From: Ignavibacteriota bacterium
GTDB lineage: Bacteria; Bacteroidota; Ignavibacteria; UBA10030
Direction: 5' to 3'
DNA length: 50,611 bases
NCBI GenBank assembly: GCA_022616555.1
Contig: JAKEEG010000077.1
Location: 1-50,611, forward strand
The first letter of the stretch is position 1, and each line of letters opens with the position of its first letter. A model generated the notes under the pieces. The model worked only from the letters and a program-made list of their open reading frames with translations. It did not search any database and was not told the origin of the DNA. Below, in pieces: positions 26,649-33,995 of this stretch. Both the position numbers and the translations under genes were made by a program.

Positions 26649-26699
26649 CATTTCTCGTTAAAGAATTTGAATCGCATTTTCATAGAAAGGAAACTCGTT

Positions 26700-27308
26700 A
26701 TGAAATCTCTAAGTAAAATCTCAGTTGTCGGAATTCTGCTTCTTGCCGCTACTGCCATCGGTTTTGGCCAAACAAGTAAGATGATATTTACACTGCAGCC
26801 GGGAAGCAAAGTCTGGTTTGACGGAACGTCTACACTGCACAATTTCACGTGCGAGGCAAAAGTTGTTGAGGGGTCGGGAACCGTGATGCTTGGGACTGAT
26901 TGGCCTGCTCTCTCTTCTCTTACCGTTCGGGTACCGGTTATGGAGATCGAAAGCGGGAAGGAATCGATGAACGAGAATATGCAGGAAGCGTTGAACGTGG
27001 AAGACTTCAAGCACATTCTGTACGAATTCACATCCGCTGAACTACTTGAAGCGACAGCTCAAACTGCTCAATTAAAGACTTCCGGTATCCTGACCGTAGC
27101 AGGAAACAGTAAGAGTGTCGAAATGAATGTCACCGCCACAAAGAAAGACAACGGCGCGATTCAGTTCACAGGCTCCGTTTCTCTTCTGATGACGGACTTT
27201 GGCGTAGAACCGCCAACAATGTTTCTCGGAACCATCAAAACCGGGGATGCCATTACCGTGCATTTCGATGTTACGGCCAGGAATGCGAATACAACAGAAT
27301 TGAGATAA
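26700..27308 (+). CDS. YceI family exported protein 1
   Basis: The 202-residue protein is a lipocalin-like polyisoprenoid-binding protein of the periplasm. I start at ATG 26700 (MKSLSKISVVGILLLAATAIG) because it opens a signal peptide and is preceded by AAAGGAAAC; 74 upstream codons in frame are leader. Family features: GSKVWFDGTSTLHNFTCEA, VRVPVMEIESGKESMNENM, DFKHILYEFTSAE, and SGILTVAGNSKSVEMNVTA, followed by FTGSVSLLMTDFGVEPP. YceI proteins are linked to base or acid stress and isoprenoid quinone transport, but this member's ligand is unknown. It is transcribed from a sigma-54-type promoter. Confidence 0.9.
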   Translation: MKSLSKISVVGILLLAATAIGFGQTSKMIFTLQPGSKVWFDGTSTLHNFTCEAKVVEGSGTVMLGTDWPALSSLTVRVPVMEIESGKESMNENMQEALNVEDFKHILYEFTSAELLEATAQTAQLKTSGILTVAGNSKSVEMNVTATKKDNGAIQFTGSVSLLMTDFGVEPPTMFLGTIKTGDAITVHFDVTARNANTTELR

Positions 27309-27326
27309 CTCTTTCATGAAATACCT

Positions 27327-28004
27327 ATGCAGCCCTTCAAAAAACATATTGTTATTCTTCTGCTTGTAGCAGCCTCGAGCATTTGTTCTGCGCAGGAGCA
27401 GGATTCAGTGCCTTATATCCTACTTCAAGGAAGCAAGCTGTGGCTGGAGGGCAGCTCGACCATTAATACGTTTTCATGCGGAACAGAATCCGTTGTCGGC
27501 TTTGGTCGGGTATCGGTACGTGGATTGGACAGAGTGAGAACACAGGGAGGGGAACCTACAAGCCCACATACCAATTCAATCATTGAAGTTTCCATCCCAG
27601 TGATGACGCTGGATTGCGGTAATTCCTCCATGAATGATGATCTGCGCGAGGCGATGAAGTCTGCTTCTTTCCCGTATATCCGTTACCGGTTTCTTGAAGC
27701 CAAGCCGATGCAAACGGATTCCGAACTTTCACCTTCACAGATCTTTAACACACTCGGCGAAATTACCATAGCGGGAATTACGAACCGGATTGAAATCCCG
27801 GTTAAGGCCGAAGCATTAACCGGGGGCAGGTTTCGCCTTACGGGCAACAAGGCGCCTTCTATGCTCGACTTCAACATTACACCACCTACCGCTTTCTTCG
27901 GACTCATCAAAGCTCATGACAAGCTTGTTGTTCACTTTGAGCTGCTGGTAGGACCGGAGGATCTCTCTACGGATGAATTGACTCGGGCCGGGGATTTCAA
28001 GTAA
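27327..28004 (+). CDS. YceI family exported protein 2
   Basis: The 225-residue paralogue of the preceding gene starts 18 bp later and is certainly in the same operon. It has a signal peptide (KKHIVILLLVAASSICSAQ). The shared pattern is GSKLWLEGSSTINTFSCGTE, VSIPVMTLDCGNSSMNDDL, SFPYIRYRFLEAKPM, and GEITIAGITNRIEIPVKAE, then FRLTGNKAPSMLDFNITPP. The two copies differ widely in sequence, so the duplication is old. A strong hairpin terminator follows. Confidence 0.9.
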   Translation: MQPFKKHIVILLLVAASSICSAQEQDSVPYILLQGSKLWLEGSSTINTFSCGTESVVGFGRVSVRGLDRVRTQGGEPTSPHTNSIIEVSIPVMTLDCGNSSMNDDLREAMKSASFPYIRYRFLEAKPMQTDSELSPSQIFNTLGEITIAGITNRIEIPVKAEALTGGRFRLTGNKAPSMLDFNITPPTAFFGLIKAHDKLVVHFELLVGPEDLSTDELTRAGDFK

Positions 28005-28032
28005 CGTACGGTGAAACAACGTGCTATGTATA

Positions 28033-28064
28033 AAGAAGGGGTGCTCGACTGAGCACCCCTTCTT
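28033..28064. terminator. Intrinsic terminator between the YceI and TonB genes
   Basis: AAGAAGGGGTGCTC (28033-28046) pairs with GAGCACCCCTTCTT (28051-28064), a perfect 14-bp stem with a 4-nt loop. It lies between convergent operons and can act for both. Confidence 0.85.
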
Positions 28065-28109
28065 GCGTTTCACAGTTCCGCCTTTAAAACTGTATCGCCG
28101 GAACATTTG

Positions 28110-28841
28110 TTACGATGTTACCGCGTTTCTCAGTTCGAAACGCACCATGATGCTCACCTTCACTTTGACGGGCGTTCCCCGTTGCTTGCCAGGGATAAAT
28201 TTCGACTGCCGGAGCGCATCCACAGCCGCTTCATCGCACCCACCGCCTATTCCCTTGAGGACATCTGCGCGTATCACGTCGCCTTTCTCGTTCACGTAGG
28301 CTAACAAGATCACTTTGCCCTGAATCCCAGCCCTTAGCGCGATGTCCGGATACGCCACGCGCCTCATCAACCCCTCCACTCCGCCGATAAGTTTCGGTGG
28401 CTCCTCAACGACGACAAAGTAACTGTCTTCCTCGTCCTTGCTATCTCCTCCGTTCGGGGGCGGAGGCGGCGGAACATCTTCCGTAATGTCTAGCTCTGAG
28501 TTTTGGAGCGGCACATCATCCAGCGCTTCCGCTCCAGGCGCTTCAATGGGTATAGCCGGGCGCGGAGGTGGCGGCGGTTTATTCTCTTGCCGCGTTTGGA
28601 CAACATCTTGTATTGCGATGGACTCTTTAACAAACATCACCGTCCGTCGTACACCCACCTCAGCCGGAAAAAACTCGAATCCCATAATAACACTGAAGAG
28701 AGCGAAAATGAGCGATAGCTCGAACAGCCGCTGTGGGGTTGTACCGAGTTTCTTTACGACATCCACGTTAACCTTCGGCGCAATCCCGGAGGGCCTTCTC
28801 ATACGGCTTAAGAACGGATATTTGACTTTTTCGAGTAGCAT
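28110..28841 (-). CDS. tonB: TonB-family energy transducer
   Basis: The protein transmits the proton-motive force of the ExbBD complex to outer-membrane receptors. Its 243 residues show a cytoplasmic N-terminus, one membrane helix (about 40-58, FELSLIFALFSVIMGFEFF), a proline-rich periplasmic linker (KPPPPPRPAIPIEAP, EDVPPPPPPN), and the TonB C-terminal domain (about 155-243: RRVAYPDIALRAGIQGKVIL, VLKGIGGGCDEAAVDALRQS, FIPGKQRGTPVKVKV). It is the last gene of the sigma-54-type operon with the receiver-like and zinc-finger genes, 29 bp after the latter. No exbB/exbD are adjacent. Confidence 0.93.
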   Translation of the reverse strand: MLLEKVKYPFLSRMRRPSGIAPKVNVDVVKKLGTTPQRLFELSLIFALFSVIMGFEFFPAEVGVRRTVMFVKESIAIQDVVQTRQENKPPPPPRPAIPIEAPGAEALDDVPLQNSELDITEDVPPPPPPNGGDSKDEEDSYFVVVEEPPKLIGGVEGLMRRVAYPDIALRAGIQGKVILLAYVNEKGDVIRADVLKGIGGGCDEAAVDALRQSKFIPGKQRGTPVKVKVSIMVRFELRNAVTS

Positions 28842-28870
28842 GGCTTCACCTCATCACAGAGAAACGGCGG

Positions 28871-29278
28871 TCAACCGCTCAATAAACTAATGCTCTTCAT
28901 CAATTCAAGAGTTACTCGATACGAACTGCTGCTGCGCTGTTCGCAGATTGCACAATGCCGTCGTGTTGGATGTTCCTCAAGCTCTTGCTCGTCAAGCTCC
29001 CGTTTGCACTCCTGGCAAAAGCCGTACGTCCCTGAAACAATGCGTTCGACGGCATCTTGCAGCTCTTTCGACTCTGGGCCTGGTATATGGCAGAGGATTC
29101 TGTGCTTTCTTAACGCCAGGAAGGTTTCATCAATCGTTAAGTTTGGGCGAACGCATAAGTTTCGCACATACAATTCGTTCAGAACCTCGCTGAGAGTCTG
29201 ATGATATTCCCTCCAAATCAATACATCGACACGTTTGAGCAGGATTAATTTGAGCTTATTCAATACTTGAGCTTTCAT
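28871..29278 (-). CDS. DksA/TraR-type C4 zinc-finger protein
   Basis: The 135-residue product starts at ATG 29278 (MKAQVLNKLKLILLKRVDVL), with ACGGAGGTCGTC as a strong ribosome-binding site; an ATG 10 codons earlier lacks one. The N-terminal part is helical and the C-terminal part has a TraR/DksA-like finger: YGFCQECKRELDEQELEE then RRHCAICEQR, i.e. two CxxC pairs. DksA-like factors act in the secondary channel of RNA polymerase. The acidic tip residues of DksA are not obvious, so whether it binds polymerase is uncertain. It overlaps the receiver-like gene by 23 bp. Confidence 0.85.
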   Translation of the reverse strand: MKAQVLNKLKLILLKRVDVLIWREYHQTLSEVLNELYVRNLCVRPNLTIDETFLALRKHRILCHIPGPESKELQDAVERIVSGTYGFCQECKRELDEQELEEHPTRRHCAICEQRSSSSYRVTLELMKSISLLSG

Positions 29279-29747
29279 GACGACCTCCGTAAGTTGACGG
29301 AAGCTCATTTACGATGAGTTCCGAAATCAACTCGGTAATTTCATTCACATCGAGCGGCTTAAAAAACACAAACGCTCCCAGCTTGAGGATTTCGCTGTCT
29401 AATGCCAGGTTCTCCTTGTAGTTACGCAGCAAAATGATAGGGGTCTTCAACGGAACCTGTTTTAACAATACAAGCTGCCTCAGACTTTCAGCAGGCATTG
29501 AGGGTAAATCGACTACCAAAACTCGCGGCGAAATGTCATGTATAAGCTGAAGAAGTTTTGACCACTCAGTTTCCATCACCGTGACGAACCGGTTTTCGAA
29601 CAGCATCGTCAGGCTAACGGCAAGATCTTTATCCGAGCTGAATACGACGACCGGACCGTTCTCCACTTTTCCCCGGTCTAGTTTTGGGTCGAGCTTCGGA
29701 CAATACATGCCGTCTTGTCTGTGGAAATATTTTTTTGAATCTCTCAT
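29256..29747 (-). CDS. Receiver-like (pseudo-receiver) protein
   Basis: The 163-residue protein has a receiver fold after a charged N-terminus: GPVVVFSSDKDLAVSLTMLF, VLVVDLPSMPAESLRQLVLL, TPIILLRNY and VFFKPLDVNEITELI. The phospho-acceptor Asp (VVDLP) and the late Lys (FFKP) are present, but the early acidic pair is replaced by SSDKD, so metal binding and phosphorylation are doubtful. The start is uncertain. ATG 29747 is 4 nt from the predicted sigma-54 transcription start; GTG at 29669 is preceded by GGGGAAAA and begins right at the domain. It leads an operon with the zinc-finger and TonB genes. Confidence 0.8.
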   Translation of the reverse strand: MRDSKKYFHRQDGMYCPKLDPKLDRGKVENGPVVVFSSDKDLAVSLTMLFENRFVTVMETEWSKLLQLIHDISPRVLVVDLPSMPAESLRQLVLLKQVPLKTPIILLRNYKENLALDSEILKLGAFVFFKPLDVNEITELISELIVNELPSTYGGRHESSSIE

Positions 29748-29760
29748 CCCTTAAATAAAC

Positions 29761-29776
29761 TGCAAGAGACGTGCCA
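29761..29776 (-). promoter_or_regulatory. Sigma-54 (-24/-12) promoter of the receiver/zinc-finger/TonB operon
   Basis: On the minus strand TGGCACG (29770-29776), four bases and TTGCA (29761-29765), an exact match to TGGCACG-N4-TTGCW with a preceding C. It lies 14 bp before the first possible start codon of the receiver-like gene. Confidence 0.85.
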
Positions 29777-29846
29777 GAGCAGGCGATGAACAAAGACGCT
29801 AAAATATTAATGGATGTACGTGCTGGAGGAGAGAAAATTCCCAATT

Positions 29847-29874
29847 GTGAAAACCCCACGCTGGGTATTTTCAC
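29847..29874. promoter_or_regulatory. Inverted repeat, candidate activator-binding site
   Basis: GTGAAAA (29847-29853) and TTTTCAC (29868-29874) form a palindrome with inner CCCA/TGGG pairs. Its centre is about 110 bp upstream of the predicted sigma-54 start, the usual place for an NtrC-family binding site. No T-run follows, so it is unlikely to be a terminator of the activator gene. Confidence 0.5.
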
Positions 29875-29916
29875 TTTCGAGACATGAAGGGGAAACGACA
29901 GGAGGGCCGACTTTTA

Positions 29917-31284
29917 CTATTTCGTCGGGATGCCGAGGTCGTCCATTTTCCTGTAGAGGGACGAGAGGCTAACCCCAAGAGCCTTCGCGGTTTTTTCCTT
30001 ATCTTTTTGGTTCTGCTCGAGCTGACGCTCGATGTACGTTCGCTCGAATTGCTTCACCGCATCTCGTAGCGAATGACCGCTTGCCGCGGAATACGCTGTT
30101 CCATTGCCATTCGAAGGCCGAATATACTCTGGTAAATATTCTATCCCGATGTACTCTTTCTCGCAAAAGATCACCGCACGCTCGATGACGTTTTCCAGCT
30201 CCCGGATTTCGCCCTTCCATTGGTAATGCATTAGCGCACTCATCGCATCGTTCGTGATGCCCTTGATCGGACGGGACATCTGGTGCTTGTACATGTTGAG
30301 GAAGTGCTGCGCGAGCTGCGGAATATCTTCCGGGCGCTCGGTCAGCGACGGCAGATGAATCTCCACTACGTTCAACCGGTAGAACAAATCCTCCCGAAAT
30401 TTTCCTTCCTCAGCAAGCTTCCTCAAATCGCGGTTCGTCGCGGCGATGATCCGAACATCCACCTTTTGGGAGTCTGTCATTCCGACCGGCGTGATTTCCT
30501 TCGCTTCGATGGCGCGCAGGAGCTTAACCTGCAAGTGCAGCGGGATCTCACCCACTTCGTCCAAGAAAATCGTGCCGCCATCTGCTGCTCGGAACATGCC
30601 CTCCTTATCCATAGTCGCACCGGTGAACGAACCCTTTTTATGTCCAAACAGCTCGCTCTCAAAAAGCGTCTCAACAATTGCGCCGCAGTTGACGGTCACG
30701 AAACGCTTGTTAGTGCGGTGGCTATTGTAGTGAATCGCCCGCGCCACAAGCTCTTTACCGGTCCCACTTTTGCCGGTGATCAAGATGGTGCCCTCGCTCG
30801 TTGCAACCCGCTTGATCGTCTCGAACACTTCATTCATGCGCTCACTTTTGCCGATGATGCGGTCGAAGTCATAATTCCTGTTCAATTCCTGGCGCAAGAG
30901 TGAGTTTTCGAGCGATAACGAGCGGTATTTCAAAAGCTTTTTGACACGGTACAGGAGGTCGTCAAAATCGACCGGCTTGAGGATATAATCATACGCTCCA
31001 TTTCGAAGCGCCTGCACGGCCGTTTCAATCGAGCCGAAGGCGGTGATGATCATGACGAACGTCTGCGGCGTCCGCCGGGTGATCTCACCCAATAGTTCCA
31101 TGCCCCGCATTTCGGGCATCTCAATATCAGTAACAATGACATCGAACGGCTTCTTCTCCTGTTTTTCCAGTGCTTCTCGACCGTTGGAAGCTTCCTCGAC
31201 GTCGAAGCCTTCTTTTTTCAGAATGAACCCTAAGGACTCCCGAATAATTTGTTCATCATCAACAACGAGAATACGCTCAGCCAC
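29917..31284 (-). CDS. NtrC-family sigma-54 activator
   Basis: The 455-residue regulator has a receiver (residues 1-120, phospho-acceptor Asp53 in VTDIEMPEMRG), an AAA+ domain (140-380) with Walker A GKSGTGKE (171-178) and Walker B GGTIFLDEVGEIP, and a Fis-type helix-turn-helix at 412-455 (AKALGVSLSSLYRKMDDLGI). The sigma-54 contact loop is GSFTGA (218-223) instead of the usual GAFTGA. It overlaps the kinase stop by 8 bp and is certainly its partner. Its likely target is the sigma-54 promoter immediately downstream (29761-29776), with others at 26633 and perhaps 32727. Confidence 0.95.
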   Translation of the reverse strand: MAERILVVDDEQIIRESLGFILKKEGFDVEEASNGREALEKQEKKPFDVIVTDIEMPEMRGMELLGEITRRTPQTFVMIITAFGSIETAVQALRNGAYDYILKPVDFDDLLYRVKKLLKYRSLSLENSLLRQELNRNYDFDRIIGKSERMNEVFETIKRVATSEGTILITGKSGTGKELVARAIHYNSHRTNKRFVTVNCGAIVETLFESELFGHKKGSFTGATMDKEGMFRAADGGTIFLDEVGEIPLHLQVKLLRAIEAKEITPVGMTDSQKVDVRIIAATNRDLRKLAEEGKFREDLFYRLNVVEIHLPSLTERPEDIPQLAQHFLNMYKHQMSRPIKGITNDAMSALMHYQWKGEIRELENVIERAVIFCEKEYIGIEYLPEYIRPSNGNGTAYSAASGHSLRDAVKQFERTYIERQLEQNQKDKEKTAKALGVSLSSLYRKMDDLGIPTK

Positions 31285-32719
31285 GTTGTGCTCCTTTCAA
31301 TGGTAACAATACTTTAAATGTGCTTCCCGTCCCCGGCTCGCTTTCGACTAATATATCCCCGCCGAAGTTCTTCACGATACCGTAACTTACCCACAACCCA
31401 AGGCCGGAGCCCTTGCCAATTTCTTTTGTCGTAAAGAACGGGTCGAATATTTTTTCTTTGTCCTCTCGGGAAATGCCAGTGCCGGAATCTCGGATGGCGA
31501 TTTCGATGTTATTCGTATCAAGGGCTGTCTGAATCCAGATTGACCCGGGCTTCCCCTGCAACGCGTCCACCGCGTTAATGAGAATATTGATAAACACCTG
31601 TGTTAATTGGTCCGGTACAATCATCAGTAAAGGAAGATTCTCCCCCATCGTTTCGTGGAAAGTAATCTCCCTCACCTTTTTACCGTATTTGACGATATTC
31701 AACGCGTCGCGAACAACCTGGTTCACATCCGTTGAACGAACCGTGTGCGTAGAGGGACGCGAGAAATCCACAAGATCCCGAATTGTGCGGGAAATCCTCC
31801 CCACCTGATTCTTAATCAACTCGAGCTTTTCCTTCGCAAAATCATCGCTCGTCGTGCGCTGGATGACTTGTACCAGCGACGAGATGGATGTTAGCGGGTT
31901 GCCCACCTCATGCGCGATGCCTGCCGCAAGCGTACCAATACTCTCCATCTTTTGCGACTGCACGAGTTGTTGCTCTAGCATTTTCTGTTCCGTGATGTCC
32001 CTGTGCGCCCCTAAAAATCCTACGACCTCCGCCTCATCGTCAATAATCGGTGAAATCAACAATTCCGTGTGCAAGGGAGCGCCGTCTTTTCTCCGGTTTT
32101 CAACTTGCCCCTGCCAAACTTTTCCGCCTAAAATAGTTCGCCACACATGCTGCCAAAATTGCCTCGAGTGTTTGTTGCTTCTTAACAGTTTGGGATTCTT
32201 GCCAATCAATTCTTCCTTAGAATATCCGCTCCACTTCTCAAAAGCCGGGTTCATGTAAATCATCAGCCCATGAGCGTCGGTAATCTGGATTGGGTTAATC
32301 GTTCGCTCTATAACGTTCGAAAAGCGCAGGAAGTCTAGGTCGCGCTGTTTTTGCTCAGTCATATCCCGGGCGATGACCACGCTGAATGTTCTCTCCATCG
32401 ACTCAAGCTGCTTAATCTGCACCGAAACATCCAACGCTTTTGCACTGCCCGTGAGAAATTGAGAATCAAACCTCTTGCCATCGGACGTGAGGTACGAGAG
32501 AAATTCCGGCTGACGCCCCTCCGGCACGATTGACATCATCTGCTTCCCGGTCAGGTCATCCCGCCCAATCAACTGTGCTGCTGTCCGATTATAATCGGCT
32601 ATAATCCCTTTCTCATCGAGAACAAATATGAGCTCAGGCATAAGGTCAAAAATCCTGTCGAACTTCGAATAGAGGTTTTGTGTGCTCATCCAATCTTCCG
32701 AATAATTGTTCTCGCTCAT
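31277..32719 (-). CDS. NtrB-like PAS sensor histidine kinase
   Basis: The cytoplasmic kinase phosphorylates the NtrC-like protein encoded downstream. With ATG 32719 it has 480 residues: PAS about 20-135 (FDRIFDLMPELIFVLDEKG), a second PAS/PAC about 140-255 (TDAHGLMIYMNPAFEKWSGY), HisKA with AAGIAHEVGNPLTSIS, and HATPase with ILINAVDALQGK, IRDSGTGISREDKEKIF and KGSGLGLWVSYGIV. The AHEVGNPL wording is that of NtrB-type kinases. ATG 32689 (MSTQNLYSKFD) with GGAAG upstream is an alternative and fits better if the sigma-54-like element at 32727-32742 is used. No membrane helix is visible. Confidence 0.92.
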   Translation of the reverse strand: MSENNYSEDWMSTQNLYSKFDRIFDLMPELIFVLDEKGIIADYNRTAAQLIGRDDLTGKQMMSIVPEGRQPEFLSYLTSDGKRFDSQFLTGSAKALDVSVQIKQLESMERTFSVVIARDMTEQKQRDLDFLRFSNVIERTINPIQITDAHGLMIYMNPAFEKWSGYSKEELIGKNPKLLRSNKHSRQFWQHVWRTILGGKVWQGQVENRRKDGAPLHTELLISPIIDDEAEVVGFLGAHRDITEQKMLEQQLVQSQKMESIGTLAAGIAHEVGNPLTSISSLVQVIQRTTSDDFAKEKLELIKNQVGRISRTIRDLVDFSRPSTHTVRSTDVNQVVRDALNIVKYGKKVREITFHETMGENLPLLMIVPDQLTQVFINILINAVDALQGKPGSIWIQTALDTNNIEIAIRDSGTGISREDKEKIFDPFFTTKEIGKGSGLGLWVSYGIVKNFGGDILVESEPGTGSTFKVLLPLKGAQRG

Positions 32720-32726
32720 TAATGAT

Positions 32727-32742
32727 GACAACCCTTGTGCCA
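32727..32742 (-). promoter_or_regulatory. Degenerate sigma-54-like element upstream of the NtrB-like kinase
   Basis: On the minus strand TGGCACA (32736-32742), four bases and TTGTC (32727-32731). The -24 half is near-perfect and the spacing is right, but the -12 GC is GT. It may allow autoregulation or be a decayed site. Confidence 0.4.
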
Positions 32743-32870
32743 GATTTCGCACTATTAAGAATAATGGAAAATCCATAGAAATCAGCAATAGTTCACACTG
32801 CCGATTCTACAATTTCTCAAATATAAGAAGAAATTCAGATAAATATTCCCATAATCGAGAAAATGGCCTA

Positions 32871-33995
32871 TTAACCAAGGCGTTTTTGGAAGCGGGCAAT
32901 ACTAAGGGACAATATTGCCATCCCAAAGATGAGAAGTGCAAGTGCCTGCGGCCAGAGAGTTTCTATACCAACTCCCTTTAGAAAAAGACCGCGGACGATT
33001 TCGAGGAAATACCGAAGCGGAATAACATAGGTGAGAGCCTGAATAATCGGTGGCATGTTTTCGATCGGAAATGTAAACCCCGAAAGAAAAAGGAACGGAA
33101 ACATCACAAAAAATTGCATCGTCATCAACGCTTGCTGTTGCGTGTGCGATACTGTCGAGACGAACAACCCAAGCCCGAGGGTCGTCATGAGAAACAACGC
33201 GCACAAGCCGAGCAAGAGCAATATACTGCCATGCAACGGTACTTCAAACCAGGTCGTGCCCACCACCATCACGAGAATTACATCGAGAAAGCCGATAATG
33301 ACGTAGGGCAGTAGTTTACCGATGATGAACTCGTGCCGCTTAATGGGTGTGACGAGGATTTGTTCGAGCGTACCAATCTCACGCTCTTTCACAATTGCCG
33401 CGGAGCTGAACGCCGCCGTAATAATAAAGAGAATGAGAGCGATGACGCCGGGAACCATGTAGTTCGCACTGCGTAAATCAGGATTGAACCATACGCGCAT
33501 TTCTGACTTCACGCGTGGAATGCGCACGCTGCCTGTCCGCAGCAATTCCGCTACGAGAATTTCCTGCGCAAATCCGGAAACGATTTGGGAAGAGTAATTC
33601 AGGCTGATGTTGGCCGTGTTGGCGTCCGCCCCGTCGGCAAGTAATTGTAGTTGAGCTTGCCCGCCGCTCGATAGATTGCGACTGAAATCGACTGGAATCA
33701 CCATAGCGAGCGAGGCTTCACTCCGGTCAAGGTACGCGTCAATATCGTTCGGGTTATCGATATACTCGACGATGGTAAAATACCCCGTGTTCGTAAATCG
33801 CTGCACGAGCTCCCTGCTCATCGAGCTACGGTCGAGATTGCATACCACCATGGGAATATTTTTGACATCAACCGTTGCGGCATAGCCGAGCAAAATTGTT
33901 TGTAGAATTGGAGCGACAAGGATAAGAGGCAACATCCGCCTATCCCGTCGGATTTGCAGAAACTCCTTGATCATCAATTCGCGTATACGTTTCAT
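32871..33995 (-). CDS. ABC-2 type transporter permease 2
   Basis: The 374-residue inner-membrane protein starts at ATG 33995, overlapping the stop of permease 1 (ATGA). It has one N-terminal helix (LMLPLILVAPILQTILLGYA-like), a large periplasmic domain of about 150 residues (VVCNLDRSSMSRELVQRFT, SLAMVIPVDFSRNL), then five helices (IALILFIITAAFSSAAIVKERE, IGTLEQILVTPIKRHE, LLPYVIIGFLDVILVMVVG and others). This is the YbhS/YhhJ/Yad-type exporter permease with the EREIGTLEQ motif. It ends the exporter operon and may pair with permease 1 as a heterodimer. Confidence 0.92.
   Translation of the reverse strand: MKRIRELMIKEFLQIRRDRRMLPLILVAPILQTILLGYAATVDVKNIPMVVCNLDRSSMSRELVQRFTNTGYFTIVEYIDNPNDIDAYLDRSEASLAMVIPVDFSRNLSSGGQAQLQLLADGADANTANISLNYSSQIVSGFAQEILVAELLRTGSVRIPRVKSEMRVWFNPDLRSANYMVPGVIALILFIITAAFSSAAIVKEREIGTLEQILVTPIKRHEFIIGKLLPYVIIGFLDVILVMVVGTTWFEVPLHGSILLLLGLCALFLMTTLGLGLFVSTVSHTQQQALMTMQFFVMFPFLFLSGFTFPIENMPPIIQALTYVIPLRYFLEIVRGLFLKGVGIETLWPQALALLIFGMAILSLSIARFQKRLG

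Larger units (their letters stand above)
26389..26699. other. Divergent regulatory region between porin and YceI genes
   Basis: This 311-bp gap contains no gene that I accept, although the YceI frame is open through part of it. It holds a good sigma-54 promoter facing the YceI genes (26633-26648) and a weaker -24/-12-like element facing the porin (26468-26483). Confidence 0.55.

Noticed and set aside
26478-26699. N-terminal extension of the first YceI protein
   Set aside because: The extension precedes a clear signal peptide and spans the sigma-54 promoter, so it is leader sequence.
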